A DNA stretch of 64,000 nucleotides from Phyto melanocephala (taxonomy: Eukaryota; Arthropoda; Insecta; Diptera; Rhinophoridae): assembly GCA_941918925.1 (NCBI GenBank), contig OW799235.1:20344701-20408700 (forward strand), read 5' to 3'. Below, in pieces: positions 45,565 through 55,515 of the stretch. Within the stretch, counting starts at the first letter, position 1; every line of letters begins with the position of its first letter. A program made the translations under genes and the position numbers. The notes under the pieces were generated by a model that saw only the letters and a list, made by a program, of their open reading frames with translations, was not told the DNA's origin and made no database searches.

Positions 45565-46101
45565 GGTCCAAATTTTCAATGACAATGTTGATGCTCAATT
45601 GTTGGGCATGATGATGAGGCGATGTTGACTGCTCTTTTGCCACACTATCGCAAAAACCAGCAGTTGTTCCCATTGAGCGAACTAAGAAGGCAGGATTATG
45701 CATTTTGCATTTTGTTTTGAACGCCCATTTTCATAAAAAACCTGAATATTAAACCTGAAAATTAATTTACAAATAATTAGTTAATAATAATTAATTAATT
45801 AATTAATTAATTAATAATTAATAATAATGAATTTTCCTGAAGATGCTACACGAAGGAGTAGCGAAATATTGAGAATTTAAATACAAAAATTGGATATTTA
45901 AATATGAAAATTTAAAAAAAGAGATCAAATAAAATAAATAATTAACCTGAATAACTTTAACGCGTTGCTCATTTGGGTATCTTTCCACTGTTTAAATTAA
46001 GTTAGTCTGAGATTGAGAAATGTCAAATGAAATGCAAAAAAAACCTTGTTGCTTATGTGTGGTTCACCTTCAACAGGGGCCCTTAAAACTTAACCACCCT
46101 C
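45565..46101 (-). mobile_element. Truncated mariner derivative inside copy A9
   Basis: The end CTTAACCACCCTC at 46089-46101, followed by TA, is the left inverted end seen at 21400. The other end is missing: the sequence jumps from TGATGGTCCAAATTTTC to family A interior (CATATCGAAG) at about 45562. It carries the same N-terminal transposase scraps as the 21.4-kb copy. Confidence 0.7.
45748..45944. mobile_element. 197-bp insertion with 8-bp target duplication
   Basis: ACCTGAAT occurs at 45740-45747 and again at 45945-45952. The homologous 21.54-kb copy reads ACCTGAAT once at the same place (in reverse), giving an empty site. The insertion holds a (TTAA)n tract at about 45789-45815 and a small stem GCTACACGAAGGAGTAGC. 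No clear inverted ends. The 8-bp duplication suggests a hAT-type source. Confidence 0.65.
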
Positions 46102-46265
46102 TATAAAGAAAGTAATACATATTTTATTTTAAAGAGATTATTCCATAGTGATTAACAAAATAATAATTAATGTACTTTAAATGTACCTAAAATTGGTGGT
46201 GGGTATAAAAGATTCAGCACAGCCGAATGTAGTGCTCTTACTTGTTTTTTTTTTAAAAAGGATTC

Positions 46266-46589
46266 ATGAAATGTAGCAATGCCAAAAATTCTCAGTTAGA
46301 TTTTCTTTTCACCATAAATAAACTAAAACGCGAACAACGCTATCAAATCATTGAATTTTACTATCGTAAATTACTTAAATTTTTTGGTCGTCATATATAT
46401 TGTTGTCGAATTTGCTGTAAACAGCAGCCAGAGGTACTACAAGAGCTGCCAATGCACACTGAAAAACACTGTGTGACTTGTGGGGTGGTGGCATTCACAA
46501 ACGCTGAAAATCGCAACGTTACAGTCAACGGAGCAAACAAAATTATAAGATCGGTGTTTCTAGATAATTTTGACAAAAGCAGCATTTAG
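46266..46589 (+). pseudogene. Internally deleted mariner-type transposase M5
   Basis: An uninterrupted frame of 107 codons. REQRYQIIEFYYRK near the start is the first DNA-binding helix of mariner-type transposases. After a short unrelated stretch (KFFGRHIYCCRICCK) it continues with QQPEVLQELPMHTEKHCVTCG and NRNVTVNGANKI, which normally lie some 150 residues downstream, after the first catalytic Asp. So an in-frame internal deletion removed the linker and first catalytic block. The second and third catalytic blocks are also absent. The open frame may be chance survival. It begins immediately after family A copy A9. Confidence 0.7.
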
Positions 46590-46764
46590 ATTTTGTCCGG
46601 TAGAAGTAATTGTGGGAGCCTGCACCATTTATAAATCGCCCATTGGCACAAATATTTGGATTTACGTGGATTTTTATAGTAAATTGATCATTTAACCTTT
46701 GTGTGTGACGAAAATCATTTATTTGACTCAAATGTAGAAAGATAGATAAGAAATTGTGTATATA
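46590..46764. other. Short spacer before the RTE 3' end
   Basis: Nothing assignable. Confidence 0.4.
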
Positions 46765-46775
46765 TATGTGTTCCT

Positions 46776-47177
46776 CTAACTCCCATTGGAGCATAGGGCG
46801 CCAATAACAGCTGATCGCCAGCGGACCCGATTTTGTGCCGTTGATCTTAACTCGTTCCAAGATAGGCCAAGACTGTTCATCTCAGTTTCGGTGGAACGTC
46901 GCCACGTCGTACGTGGTCTGCCAGGTTGCCGGCCAGATTGTTGAAATGGGTTCCATCGAAGTGCCTGTTTGGCCACGTTGTCGTCGTTTCGTCGTAGTGT
47001 ATGACCAATCCATTGCCACTTGCGCTTCCGTATTTCAATTCCTATCGGAATCTGTCTTGACTGCACTAACAGGTCGGCATTAGAGACTGTCCGAGGCCAG
47101 AAAATGCGAAGAATTCTTCTGAGACAGCGGTTGACAAATGTTGACAAATGCGAAGACTTATTTTGTTGTTTTGCCAT
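46776..47177 (-). pseudogene. RTE C-terminal domain
   Basis: Reads WPRTVSNADLLVQSRQIPI, then IRKRKWQWIGHTLRRND, RWNPFQQSGRQPGRPRTTWRR, MNSLGLSWNELRSTAQNR, VRWRSAVIGALCSNG and a stop. This is the usual end of RTE proteins. At the start, KSSHLSTFV is joined directly to NRCLRRIL. In relatives roughly 35 residues (the YG.E.W region) separate these blocks, so a deletion has occurred at the repeated TGTTGACAAATG (about 47128-47150). Confidence 0.8.
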
Positions 47178-47261
47178 AATGGGGCTAATATGCCAAAGGA
47201 TGATCTTGCCTTGTTTATTCTACTCTCTACATCTAAGTCGGCCCCTCCATTTTCGTCAATC

Positions 47262-48212
47262 TCACAACCCAGGTAGCAAAAGTTGGACGTAAATTTGGTC
47301 GCCTATATTTAGTGTTGATGGAGAGTCAACTCCTACACTCAGTGCCTTTGTTTTTCCGGTACTTATTTTAAGACCTGTACAGCGCAGTTTGTCTTGCAAA
47401 TTTAGTGTTGTCTGTTTTAGATCACAAAGTCTGTGCGAAAGTAAGCATATGTCATCTGCGTATGCCAAGTAGTTCAGGTATTTGTTGTTGATTTGCCACT
47501 GGATACCATGGCTGCTATTTTCAATGAAACTTAGGACATCTTCTATCACGACAAATAATAACAAAGGAGACAATATACATCCCTGGCAAACTCCACTTTG
47601 CACCATAAATGGGTCAGATAGCTTCCCCTTGTGAAGAACGAAACATCTGGCTTGGTTATAACTTTCCTTGATCAGCGATATAAGTTTTTCCGGTATACCT
47701 CTTCTTTGCAAAGCTAACCATATGAACTCGCGGTTAATACTATCGAAAGCTTTTTCAAAATCAATAAAAAGAAGATTGAGCTTGGAGTTAAATTCCACAC
47801 ACTGCTCTGTGATTATTCGTAAGGTGTTGATATGATCCGCACAGGAATATCCACTGCGAAAACCGGCTTGGCATGAGCTGATGGTATTTTCTAGGTGCTC
47901 TTTAACGCGATTAAGGATTATTTTTGCAATTATCTTTGCTATGGTTGGTAACACACATATGCCTTGCCAATTGCTGCAGTTCTTCAGGTCTCCTTTCTTT
48001 GCAATCTTGACTATTATACCATCCTTCCATTCGTCTGGAAAGGACTCAATTTCCCACGATTCACATATAAGGGGGTGTAGTAGTTCAGCCGTAAGGTTTG
48101 GATCGCATTTATATATTTCTGCTGGGATACCATCGGTACCCGCAGCTTTGCCATTTGGAAGCTGTTTTATAGCTGCTATGGTTTCTGCAAGGCTTGGGGC
48201 GAGATTCGAATC
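47262..48212 (-). pseudogene. RTE reverse transcriptase
   Basis: Opens right after a stop at 48213-48215 and reads AIKQLPNGKAAGTDGIPAE (RT block 0/1), KGDLKNCSNWQGICVLPT, FRSGYSCADHI, LFIDFEKAFDSI (first catalytic Asp), QSGVCQGCILSPLLL, LAYADDICLLSH (catalytic YADD) and GLKISTGKTKAL, in correct order. All catalytic residues are retained. The frame is lost after NIGDQIYVQ, near 47270. The segment upstream (about 48212-48376) lies in a third frame and reads ECEHPVRDISGN..ITDQEQLQRWKEHF. The two frameshifts separate RT from the endonuclease, so no continuous protein could be made. Confidence 0.9.
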
Positions 48213-48375
48213 CTAGGGTTTATTGCAGTGATAGAACTTGCGAAAATAGGTGGTTGAGCTGCTGGATCAATCATGTTGTTTAATACCGTAGAAAAATGTT
48301 CTTTCCATCTTTGGAGTTGTTCCTGGTCAGTGATGAGCAGATTTCCACTTATGTCACGTACTGGGTGTTCGCATT

Positions 48376-49796
48376 CTTTGCTCTGCAAGTTCTTTCGTAA
48401 TCTCAAAAATAGTTCGCGTATCGCCAGAGTTTGCTGCATTTTCGGCCTCTTCTGCAAGACTGTCTATGTGCTTTCTTTTATCTCGTCGCACTGCTCGCTG
48501 TACCGTCTTGTGATATTTACGATATTTGGCTTCTAAACTACTCTTTTCATCACAGTCCTCGGAAGCATTCATTTTCTCTTTTAAAGCTTTACGTTCGGAA
48601 ATTAAGTTTCAAGTGTTCTCAGACATCCACACTTGCCTTCCTTTGGGAGCTGGGCCTATGGTGTGATCTGCGCAGGATCTGATGGTGTTTTTAACGTGGT
48701 CCCATTTAGAGTTTATAGACGCATACGGAAGTGCATCATTGTTTTGTGCCACAGCATTGCGTAGCTGAGTACTAAAGTTGTTTCGGACATTGATGTTTTT
48801 TAAGCGCCCGATATCGTACTTCCTAGACCGGATGTTTTGTCTTTTCTGTTGAGTTGCGGTAGTACGTAAACGAATTTTGGCCACCACTAAGTAGTGGTCC
48901 CGAGATTGGCCAATGTTAGCACCTCTTTTGCTCCTTACATCAAGAAGACATTTCTTAAAGCGATGGCTGATAGCACAATGGTCGATTTGGTTTGCGGTGC
49001 TATACCTATCGTGTGACATCCAAGTTACCTTATGACAATCTTTGTGTTCAAAAAGAGTGCCTCCGATCACAAGCTTTCTAGCATTGCAAAAATCAATGAA
49101 GCGTTCGCCGTTGTCGTTTCGAGTACCAAGGCCATGCCTGCCCATTACGTGCTTCAGTGATTCGTTATCAGAACCAACCTTGGCATTTAAATCTCCCATA
49201 ACGATAACGATATCACCCCGTGGAATATTATCATCATAAGTTTTATTAAGTCGGCTGTAAAACGTGTTTTTAACCTCGTCTGTGGCACTTTCTGTGGGAA
49301 CATGGCATTGTATCAAAGATATATTTCTTACTCTGGATGCAAAGCGAGCAAGAATAAGTCTGTCCGAGACAGGTTTCCAGGTAGCTAAGCTTTTATGTGC
49401 ATTTGTTGTCATCATTATTCCCACTCCGGATTCGTGGCTGCTGCCCGTTTCCCTCCCGGAATAAATCATAACAGTCTGGGATGTAGTTGACGAGTATTCT
49501 CCAGAGCCTGTTCAGCGGATCTCACTCAAGCCTAAGATGGCAAGGCCGTATCGTTGCATTTCACGTTCAACTTGCATGTACTTGGCATTCATATTTGAGT
49601 TGATGTTGTCAGTATCTCTTAGCGTTCTTACGTTCCAGTATCCAATCGTAGTCCTTGTTCGATATGCAAAGGTCGTCAACGAGGGTTTCGGTTTTTCATT
49701 TATAGGCTGTTTAATTAGTGATTCGTTAGCAATTTGTGATTCGGGAATGTGGGCTGCTAACCCTCGTCCCCTAGATTGGTGATAGGGCTGCTATCT
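48376..49796 (-). pseudogene. RTE endonuclease and linker
   Basis: The endonuclease nicks target DNA to prime reverse transcription. The frame opens at 49796 and reads TIGYWNVRTLRD (about 49650), MQRYGLAILGLSEIR (catalytic Glu), a stop at 49512-49514 where relatives have Trp, then GVGIMMTTNAHKSL, VIVMGDLNAKVGSD (catalytic D-x-N), GGTLFEHKDCHKVTWMS, TANQIDHCAIS and GQSRDHYLVVAKIRL. The last blocks hold the second Asp and the catalytic SRDH (usually SDH). A second stop (48606-48608) follows WMSENT, again at an expected Trp. The same frame continues through the basic linker YRKYHKTVQRAVRRDKRKHI and LAEEAENAANSGDT to about 48376, where a frameshift occurs. Start codon unclear; the first Met in frame is within the domain. 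Confidence 0.85.
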
Positions 49797-50005
49797 ACGT
49801 GTCCAATCCAACGATGCAACCATGTTTCAGCGGTTATCGCCTACTTTCCTGAGACGTTCTTTCGACCATTCAGGATACATGGTTGTGGCGCCTTCTAACT
49901 TTGGCTAGCCTTTAAGCGGATGCTACAAAGCAATGCCCGGGGGGTACTTGGTCAAAGACCGGAAGTAGTTAGCTGCTTGGACAGTTCAACAAAGGAATCG
50001 TCCTG

Positions 50006-50025
50006 GCCACTCCCAAGTGAGTGGC
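50006..50025 (-). other. Hairpin in the RTE 5' untranslated region
   Basis: GCCACTC-CCAAGT-GAGTGGC, a 7-bp perfect stem with a 6-base loop, close to the presumed 5' end of the element. Some insect LINEs, including RTE members, begin with HDV-like self-cleaving ribozymes. I could not fit the full double-pseudoknot here. Confidence 0.45.
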
Positions 50026-50219
50026 AAATCAGAAACTTTCCACCTCTGCGAAAAGTCCCACCCCCCAAATAGACACGTTTGTTACTATAGATGTTAAATG
50101 CCTCTAGGATTATATGGAAAAAATTTTGTACACACCGGTCAGAAATCGTATAAATTATATGCAAAAATTATTTGGAAAAATATATATTCATAAAACTAAT
50201 AAGCGAGAAATCCAGGAAT

Positions 50220-50610
50220 CCAGGTATGATTACGACTTTTATCCCCAAAAATTAAAAAATTAGACTTGTTTGACATGTGGTTTCAACAAGACATGTCCCG
50301 CAATAGTATAATCTTCTTAAGAGTAGAGTTAAGTGAGCAACTACTGTCACATTTTGAAGCTGTTTATTGGCGGCCAAGATCATGCGATTAGAAACCAGTA
50401 GACTAATTTTGTGAGGATGCGTAAAGTCTCTTATGTGCAGGGACAAGTCAGAACAATTCTACCCCTGGAAGAGAATACCAGAGTTGCCATTGGTGAGATA
50501 GCAGCCAAAACACTCGCAAAAGTATGCCAAAATTAAGGCTCAAGAATTATCCACCTACTTTAAAAATTAAATACCACGCATTGGTTTATCGTAACAGATA
50601 ATTTTTTATT
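50220..50610 (+). pseudogene. Mariner-type transposase relic M6
   Basis: GMITTFIPK (about 50224), then after a shift DLFDMWFQQD (about 50263; second catalytic Asp), a worn MSRNSIIFLRVELSEQLLSHFEAVYW, RPRSCD (third catalytic Asp, about 50378), then decayed sequence aligning to the ADKPETI...VIGEI region (about 50440-50510). It begins about 150 bp beyond the RTE 5' end and lies on the same strand as relic M5 on the other side of the RTE. Confidence 0.75.
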
Positions 50611-51652
50611 CAATTTTCCAAATTTTGTGTGTTTTATTTTTCAATTCTCAAAACCTTAACGAATAAAAAATATCGCTATATAGCGAAAAATTTAAAAAAC
50701 CGAATCTATATTCGGAAAAACAAATGGACATTTTTGCAACCCAGTCGTTTTCATTTCATTAACCGTTACTTATCTTTAACGAGATTTTTATTTTATATTT
50801 TTTTATAAATTGTTATTGCTTTTGTTCGCTACTTCTTCAAGGAAATTTTTGCTATTGTGTACAGCAGGGGTACAACCAAAATCAGGATTTTTTTTATTTT
50901 TTCAAATGTTTTTATTTTTTCAACATTTTCTATTTTATAATTATTAAACTATTTAAATTCTTTTTACATTCAAAATCACAATCTAAAAACTATTTTTGTT
51001 AAGTAAAATTACTTAATTTTTTAGAACTTAATGATCCCAAACTTAATTGCACTTGACGCGGAAACTTTTTAACGACATCGAAAATATAAAGATGCAGTTC
51101 ATATTGTTTTTTATGCAATACATGGATAGGGCCATTCTGATATTTTCAAAAATTGTAAAAAAGTTGTTTCCCTAGTGTACAGCTCAGCTTTCTTTCTTGT
51201 GGTACGGTTTAATGTACTTATGTATGTATGTATGTAGGCGCAGTTGTATACACGAATATTGCAACAGTTATTCCTTAACCAGAACTGTCATTATTAGTAT
51301 ACTTTTGTTTGATTTATGTGTGTGTAATTGCACTCAAGGGTGCCATTTTCTCCGAACCACTGACTGAAAATTACATTGCAATTTTATGTATCCATGTTGT
51401 TTTCAAGTTATGAAAAAAAATCTATGATTGTGGTGGTAATGGGTGAAAAGTATTTCTTAGCAGTAATGGATTTTTATCAGTAATATTTGGTTTTTGGTTT
51501 GAAGTTTATAAAATATTGTGGTATTAATGATCATAATAGCTTACAAATGGTATTCCAATAAGAGCAAGTTAATGCTGACAGTGTTTGGAAAGCGAGAAAA
51601 TTATTTAGTAACTAAGGGAAAGTAACACGATTAGGCCTAAGCGTAATTAAAC
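50611..51652. other. AT-rich DNA without a recognisable gene
   Basis: A GTAT tetranucleotide tract lies at about 51219-51236. Nothing else is assignable. Confidence 0.5.
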
Positions 51653-52835
51653 AAGTAAGAGCGCTATATTCGGCCGTGCCGAATCTTATATACCCTTCAC
51701 AACGTGTAGTCATGCAATAACAGTAGTTTGCGTCACCATTCATCCCATATGAAATACGTACAAACATATAAAAACATACATATATAAAAACATCCCATTG
51801 TAAAATTATAAATTCACGTATGTATGTTAAAAAAAACAAAAAAATAAAAAAAAATTTAAAAAAAAAGTTTAAAAAAAATTATTATATATATAATATATAT
51901 AAAACAAACAAAAAAAAATAAAACAAAAAAAAAAAAAAAAAAAAAAAAAAATTAAAAAAAAAATAATAAAAATATAAATAATATATTAAATAAAAAATAA
52001 AAAACAAATAAAAAATATTAAAAAAAAATTTTAAAACAATTAAAAACAAAATTTTTTTGGCTCAGCTGGGATTCGATGCCACGTTTTCTCTAACCAGTAT
52101 ACACGTTTGTATGTATGTATGTTGTTGTTGTAATGTTGTTTTTGTGAAAAAAAATCGAGGTGGTCGTTGGTTTTTGCTCATATCTCAGTTGCTTATGTAC
52201 CAATGTTTCGGATTTTCAATACCGATCTACTCCCGAATATTTCTGATATTTTAATACCTTACCCGGGTCCAACCTATGTCGGGGGGCTTCAAAAAGTTGA
52301 TTTCAACATACACACGGACAGACGGACAGACTGACAGACTGACAGAGCTTAATCGACTCCCCTATTCATAAGCTTTCAGAAAATATATACTTTATGGGGT
52401 CGGAAATGAAAATTGTAGAAATTTCACACGGAATGACAAACCTATATATACCCTTTTTCACTGTGTGAAGGGTATAATAATAAAAAAAACTACAAAAAAA
52501 TTAAAAAAAAATTTAAAAAAAATTTAAAAAAAAATTTAAAAAAATGTTTTAAAAATTTTTCTAAAAAAATTTTTTATAAAAATTTAAAAAAAAATATAAA
52601 AAAAATAATAAAATATAAATAATATATTAAATAAAATAAAATAAAATTTTTTTGGCTCAGCTGGGATTCGATGCCACATTTATTCTAACGTGTACGTATG
52701 CACGTATTTTATATGAGATGAATGGTGATACGAACAATTGTTATTGCATGACTACACGTTGTGAAGGGTATATAAGATTTGGCACGGCCGAATATAGCAC
52801 TGTTACTTGTTCACTGTGTGAAGGGTATAAAAAGC
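51653..52835. mobile_element. Family B inverted composite B4/B5
   Basis: The left part (51653 to about 52475) is a plus-oriented family B copy: AAGTAAGAGCGCTATATTCGGCCGTGCCGAATC, CCCTTCACAACGTGTAGTCATGC, then A-rich DNA, GCTCAGCTGGGATTCGATGCC, (GTCY)n at about 52314-52345, CTTTATGGGGTCGGAAATG, and the end hairpin CCCTTTTTCACTGTGTGAAGGG. The right part (about 52490-52835) repeats the A-rich DNA and GCTCAGCTGGGATTCGATGCC in direct orientation, then the hairpin end in reverse (GCATGACTACACGTTGTGAAGGG, GGCACGGCCGAAT), then TCACTGTGTGAAGGGTATAAAAAG. The arrangement suggests nested or rearranged copies. Confidence 0.7.
51838..52052. repeat. A-rich low-complexity tract
   Basis: Almost only A with scattered T and rare C, within family B copy B4. 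A second similar tract lies at about 52475-52645. Confidence 0.85.
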
Positions 52836-53395
52836 AGCGGAATCAAGTTTGCAACTTCAGGGCATATCAGTGTGTATAAAGCATGTTTCATACTTGAATT
52901 CACACATCTTCAAATCACTTCAAATACTATCACCTAATTATTTCTTATTTAATTTTTGTTGTATCAAAAATATAAAAACATATTAATTGACTTACAAAAT
53001 GTACAAGCAAACAATATTTAACTCGATAAAATATATATGTAGTAGATAATCCCAATTCGCTGTCAAAAAGTTATAAAATGCACCATATTTTGGGACCAAA
53101 AAATTGCCCTATATGGAATGACGTACAGTCTAATGATACAAGTAGTGGTCGTAGAATGTTGTCGTTGAAAGTTGGCACCGATCATTGTATTGACAAAATA
53201 AGGAAAAAAATGAAATTTTGTCAAAGTTACTTCGTTTATGTTCCTTCTTAATTTAATAAAGTCAAATAATCTCATATAATATGAGAAATTTTATAGAGAG
53301 GATCAAAGTTTGCATATTTGTAGTAAAATATTTATTATAAAGGGTGTTCCTTCTTAATTTAATAAAGCGTTTAAATTTTGAAAAGGAAATTTCGA
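52836..53395. other. Unassigned AT-rich DNA
   Basis: TTCCTTCTTAATTTAATAAAG occurs twice (about 53240 and 53347), the second preceded by AGGGTG, possibly part of the mariner relic ends. Confidence 0.4.
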
Positions 53396-53399
53396 AAAA

Positions 53400-54165
53400 T
53401 AAGCTGGAAAGAATTTAAAAAAAAAATGAACGGAACGGGACAGTTAAGGCCAGTAAAAGTCTTGTACTTTAATATAACGGTCGGTCTCTTGAAAAAATTG
53501 CCGTTGTAAGTGATAGTGTCTTCGAAACCCCGAAAACATTAATTCGACATCATTCTCAACAACTTCAAATCTAGCAAAGGACTACGTACCGAAATTTTTT
53601 TTTTAATATTTTATGGTTACAAATTTTAGTTTACGCAGGAGCTCAAACCACGAAATCATTGAAAGCGCTAGGTAATGGAGGAAAGTGAAATCCATGGCAA
53701 TTTTTCGAAAAAAAAAATATTTTCTCATATGACTTTTCATTTCTATCTGAATGCCTTCGTGAATAGTGATAGAATTTGGGACTCAGAAAATCCTTACACA
53801 ATCCAAAAGAAACAAGTGTACCTACAACATGCAGGCGACGTGATTGGGCCTAATTTTTTCAAGAATGACATGGATCTAGGTGACGAGATGGCAAGATATC
53901 GAGCATGAAATAATCCGTTAATTTCAGGAACGATTTTCAGAATAAATTATCTTGAAAAGTTTGATTTTGGAGTTTTGTTGAAATCTGGGGTTTGTACGAA
54001 TATATGACAAAAAATTATTGAGCTCAAATCGGAGATCCAACTCGCCATCGTCGAGATATAGCAACTTCTCGGTGAAAAAGTAATGAACAATTTTAGGAAA
54101 AGAGTAATGGGTTGTCATCAGAGCCATATAAGCCATGTGACAGATATTTTACTCCATATGTAATC
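53400..54165 (+). pseudogene. Mariner-type transposase relic M7
   Basis: Readable blocks: SLEKIAVVSDSVFETPKTLIR (about 53490), FQQLQI-like linker, then an open stretch (53675-53908) EIHGNFSKKKIFS (the catalytic Asp region altered to HMTFHF), FYLNAFVNSDRIWDSENPYT, VIGPNFFKNDMD and MARYRA. Later blocks (catalytic Asp 2 and 3) are too worn to place. The end RVMGCHQS..SHVTDILLHM lies at about 54102-54160. Old and inactive. Confidence 0.75.
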
Positions 54166-54269
54166 GAAACATGTCTTCTTTACCATCTACTATAAAAATT
54201 ATAACTTACTTAAAAAATACGTATTTATATTTTAAAATTAAAAACTGCAGTCTTACTGACACACTCTTT

Positions 54270-54790
54270 CAATGGGTAATCTTTATATACGAAGGTGGAT
54301 GGAGGGAATTACCTGGCAGGAGTGCAGTGCTGGTACTCGGTTTAATTTGGAGTACAAAGAGCTGGACAACTGTGTTAATTAGAGGATATGGAAACTTAAA
54401 ATATCATCTGAGGAGGATGCGAATCAAATATTGTATTTTTAGTATGTGGCTGCGGGATCCTGAAACAGCAGAGCATATAGTATGCGTATATCCAGAACTG
54501 GTATGCGGAAAATTGAAGACAATGAGCAAGCACACATAAGGTGTGAAAGCTATGGGAAAACTGGGACTGAAAGATATGCTGGCAGTTACAAACGACTATG
54601 CATTAAAGATTGCCGACAATCACCAGTTGGCTGTGTGAAATCGTTTTTTAAGTCTAAAGCACGAGACTCAGTAAAGGAAGCGACGCCAATAAGTAGCCTT
54701 GGAATCACTGAGGAGCTAAAGGGGGTAGAAAAGGTACTCTGGATAGAGTGGTCTGCTTCAATACTCCACTATATAGATATGTATTTATAA
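54270..54790 (+). pseudogene. LINE C-terminal fragment
   Basis: Open stretch with RGYGNLKYHLRRMRIKYCIF then RDPETAEHIVCVYPELVCG. This is the GH..L..HL..M......C..C...ETAEHI.C.CP end of RNase H-bearing LINEs, with some Cys lost. A downstream frame (about 54600-54790) reads CVKSFFKSKARDSVKE and is of unknown meaning. No RT or RNase H core remains. Confidence 0.6.
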
Positions 54791-55314
54791 ACTAAGAAAC
54801 CATAAATAAAATATGACAACTTCTAAAAGGAAGGAAATAATGTTGATATTTATTTCCTTAAAAAGGAATTCGGAATTGGTGACATTTAATAATCGAAAAG
54901 TTGTTAATCTACGGCTTCTAAGAGTAAAAAATTTTAAAAGAGCCAAGCGTCCTTCATAAGAGGTTAGCAGTTTTTATGGTTGATTTAATTAGCCATGGCA
55001 AATTCCGATCTCGATAATAAATATTTTGAATAATTTGCGGGTGTGCAATTTAAATTATAGTATTTAAGAGTTGACAGTAGTTATTTATGAGATATTTTTA
55101 AGGTATGCCATCCAAAAAACATGTAATTGAAAGCGTTGGAAAATTAGGTTACACAAAAGTTTTAGTTACAATTAGAGAAGAATATAATCCAGTCGATTAA
55201 AGAGAGCTGAAATTTAGGACTATGGTGTGTCGTGTGACCAAAACGAAAATCTTCTCCAATACGTAAAAAATTATTGTCATGAATTTTCGGATTTCCGTTT
55301 AACCTTTTAAAATG
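54791..55314. other. AT-rich DNA without a recognisable gene
   Basis: No supported feature. It may contain decayed upstream sequence of the RT scrap that follows. Confidence 0.4.
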
Positions 55315-55515
55315 GATTAGCTCTTATTAATATGTTAATGTTTGCTAATGATGTTAAATTTTATTCATGGCGTAGAAATGATGAGGATAATTTTTATCTC
55401 CAAACTTTTTTGAATAATTTGTTTCGGGTGCCATGTGCACTTTGTGAGATGCAAAATGTTTTTTTATGTTCTAAAGCTGTAAAAAGGGAAAACTCTTTAT
55501 ATATTAAATTGTTGG
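55315..55515 (+). pseudogene. Reverse transcriptase YADD-region scrap
   Basis: INMLMFANDVKFYSW followed by RNDEDNFYLQTFLNNLF matches the VLMFADDVK.Y......D...LQ..L..L motif around the catalytic FADD of Jockey/CR1-like RTs; one catalytic Asp is changed to Asn. It is only about 65 codons. The fragment at the left edge of the window is from the same kind of element but a different RT block. Confidence 0.55.

Larger units (their letters stand above)
44172..46246 (-). mobile_element. Family A copy A9, inverted relative to A8
   Basis: Starts TTTATACCCGCCACC with the CCACCAAAAAAATGGTGG hairpin and ends GGTGGTGGGTATAAAAGATTC with the worn hairpin AGCACAGCCGAATG and TGCTCTTACTTGTT. It has the same order as A8 read backwards: (GTCY)n at 44310-44330, ~289-bp units, truncated mariner derivative. 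It also carries an extra 197-bp insertion. Overall about 2.07 kb. Confidence 0.85.
46765..50070 (-). mobile_element. RTE-clade LINE, nearly complete but broken
   Basis: About 3.3 kb on the minus strand with, in order, a 5' untranslated region (about 50070-49800), apurinic-type endonuclease, linker, reverse transcriptase and a C-terminal domain, then a short 3' end with CACATATATATACAC. No RNase H or zinc-knuckle tail is present, as usual for RTE elements. The wording (GDLNAKVGSDN, NDNGERFIDFC, VIGGTLFEHKD, AYADDICLL, KRKWQWIGHTLRRND) is typical of the clade. At least two tryptophan-to-stop changes, two frameshifts and one deletion inactivate it. Its GC content is clearly higher than its surroundings. 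Confidence 0.9.

Noticed and set aside
48200..48220. GATTCGAATCC, a perfect box B-like string
   Set aside because: It lies inside the RTE coding region and has no tRNA arms around it.
46835..49782. Plus-strand frames across the RTE element
   Set aside because: They are antisense shadows of the minus-strand endonuclease and RT, whose catalytic motifs are readable only on the minus strand.
52066..52090. TGGCTCAGCTGGG and GATTCGATGCC resemble tRNA box A and box B
   Set aside because: They overlap instead of lying 30-60 bp apart, no cloverleaf can be drawn, and the same string recurs at 52655 as part of a family B repeat.
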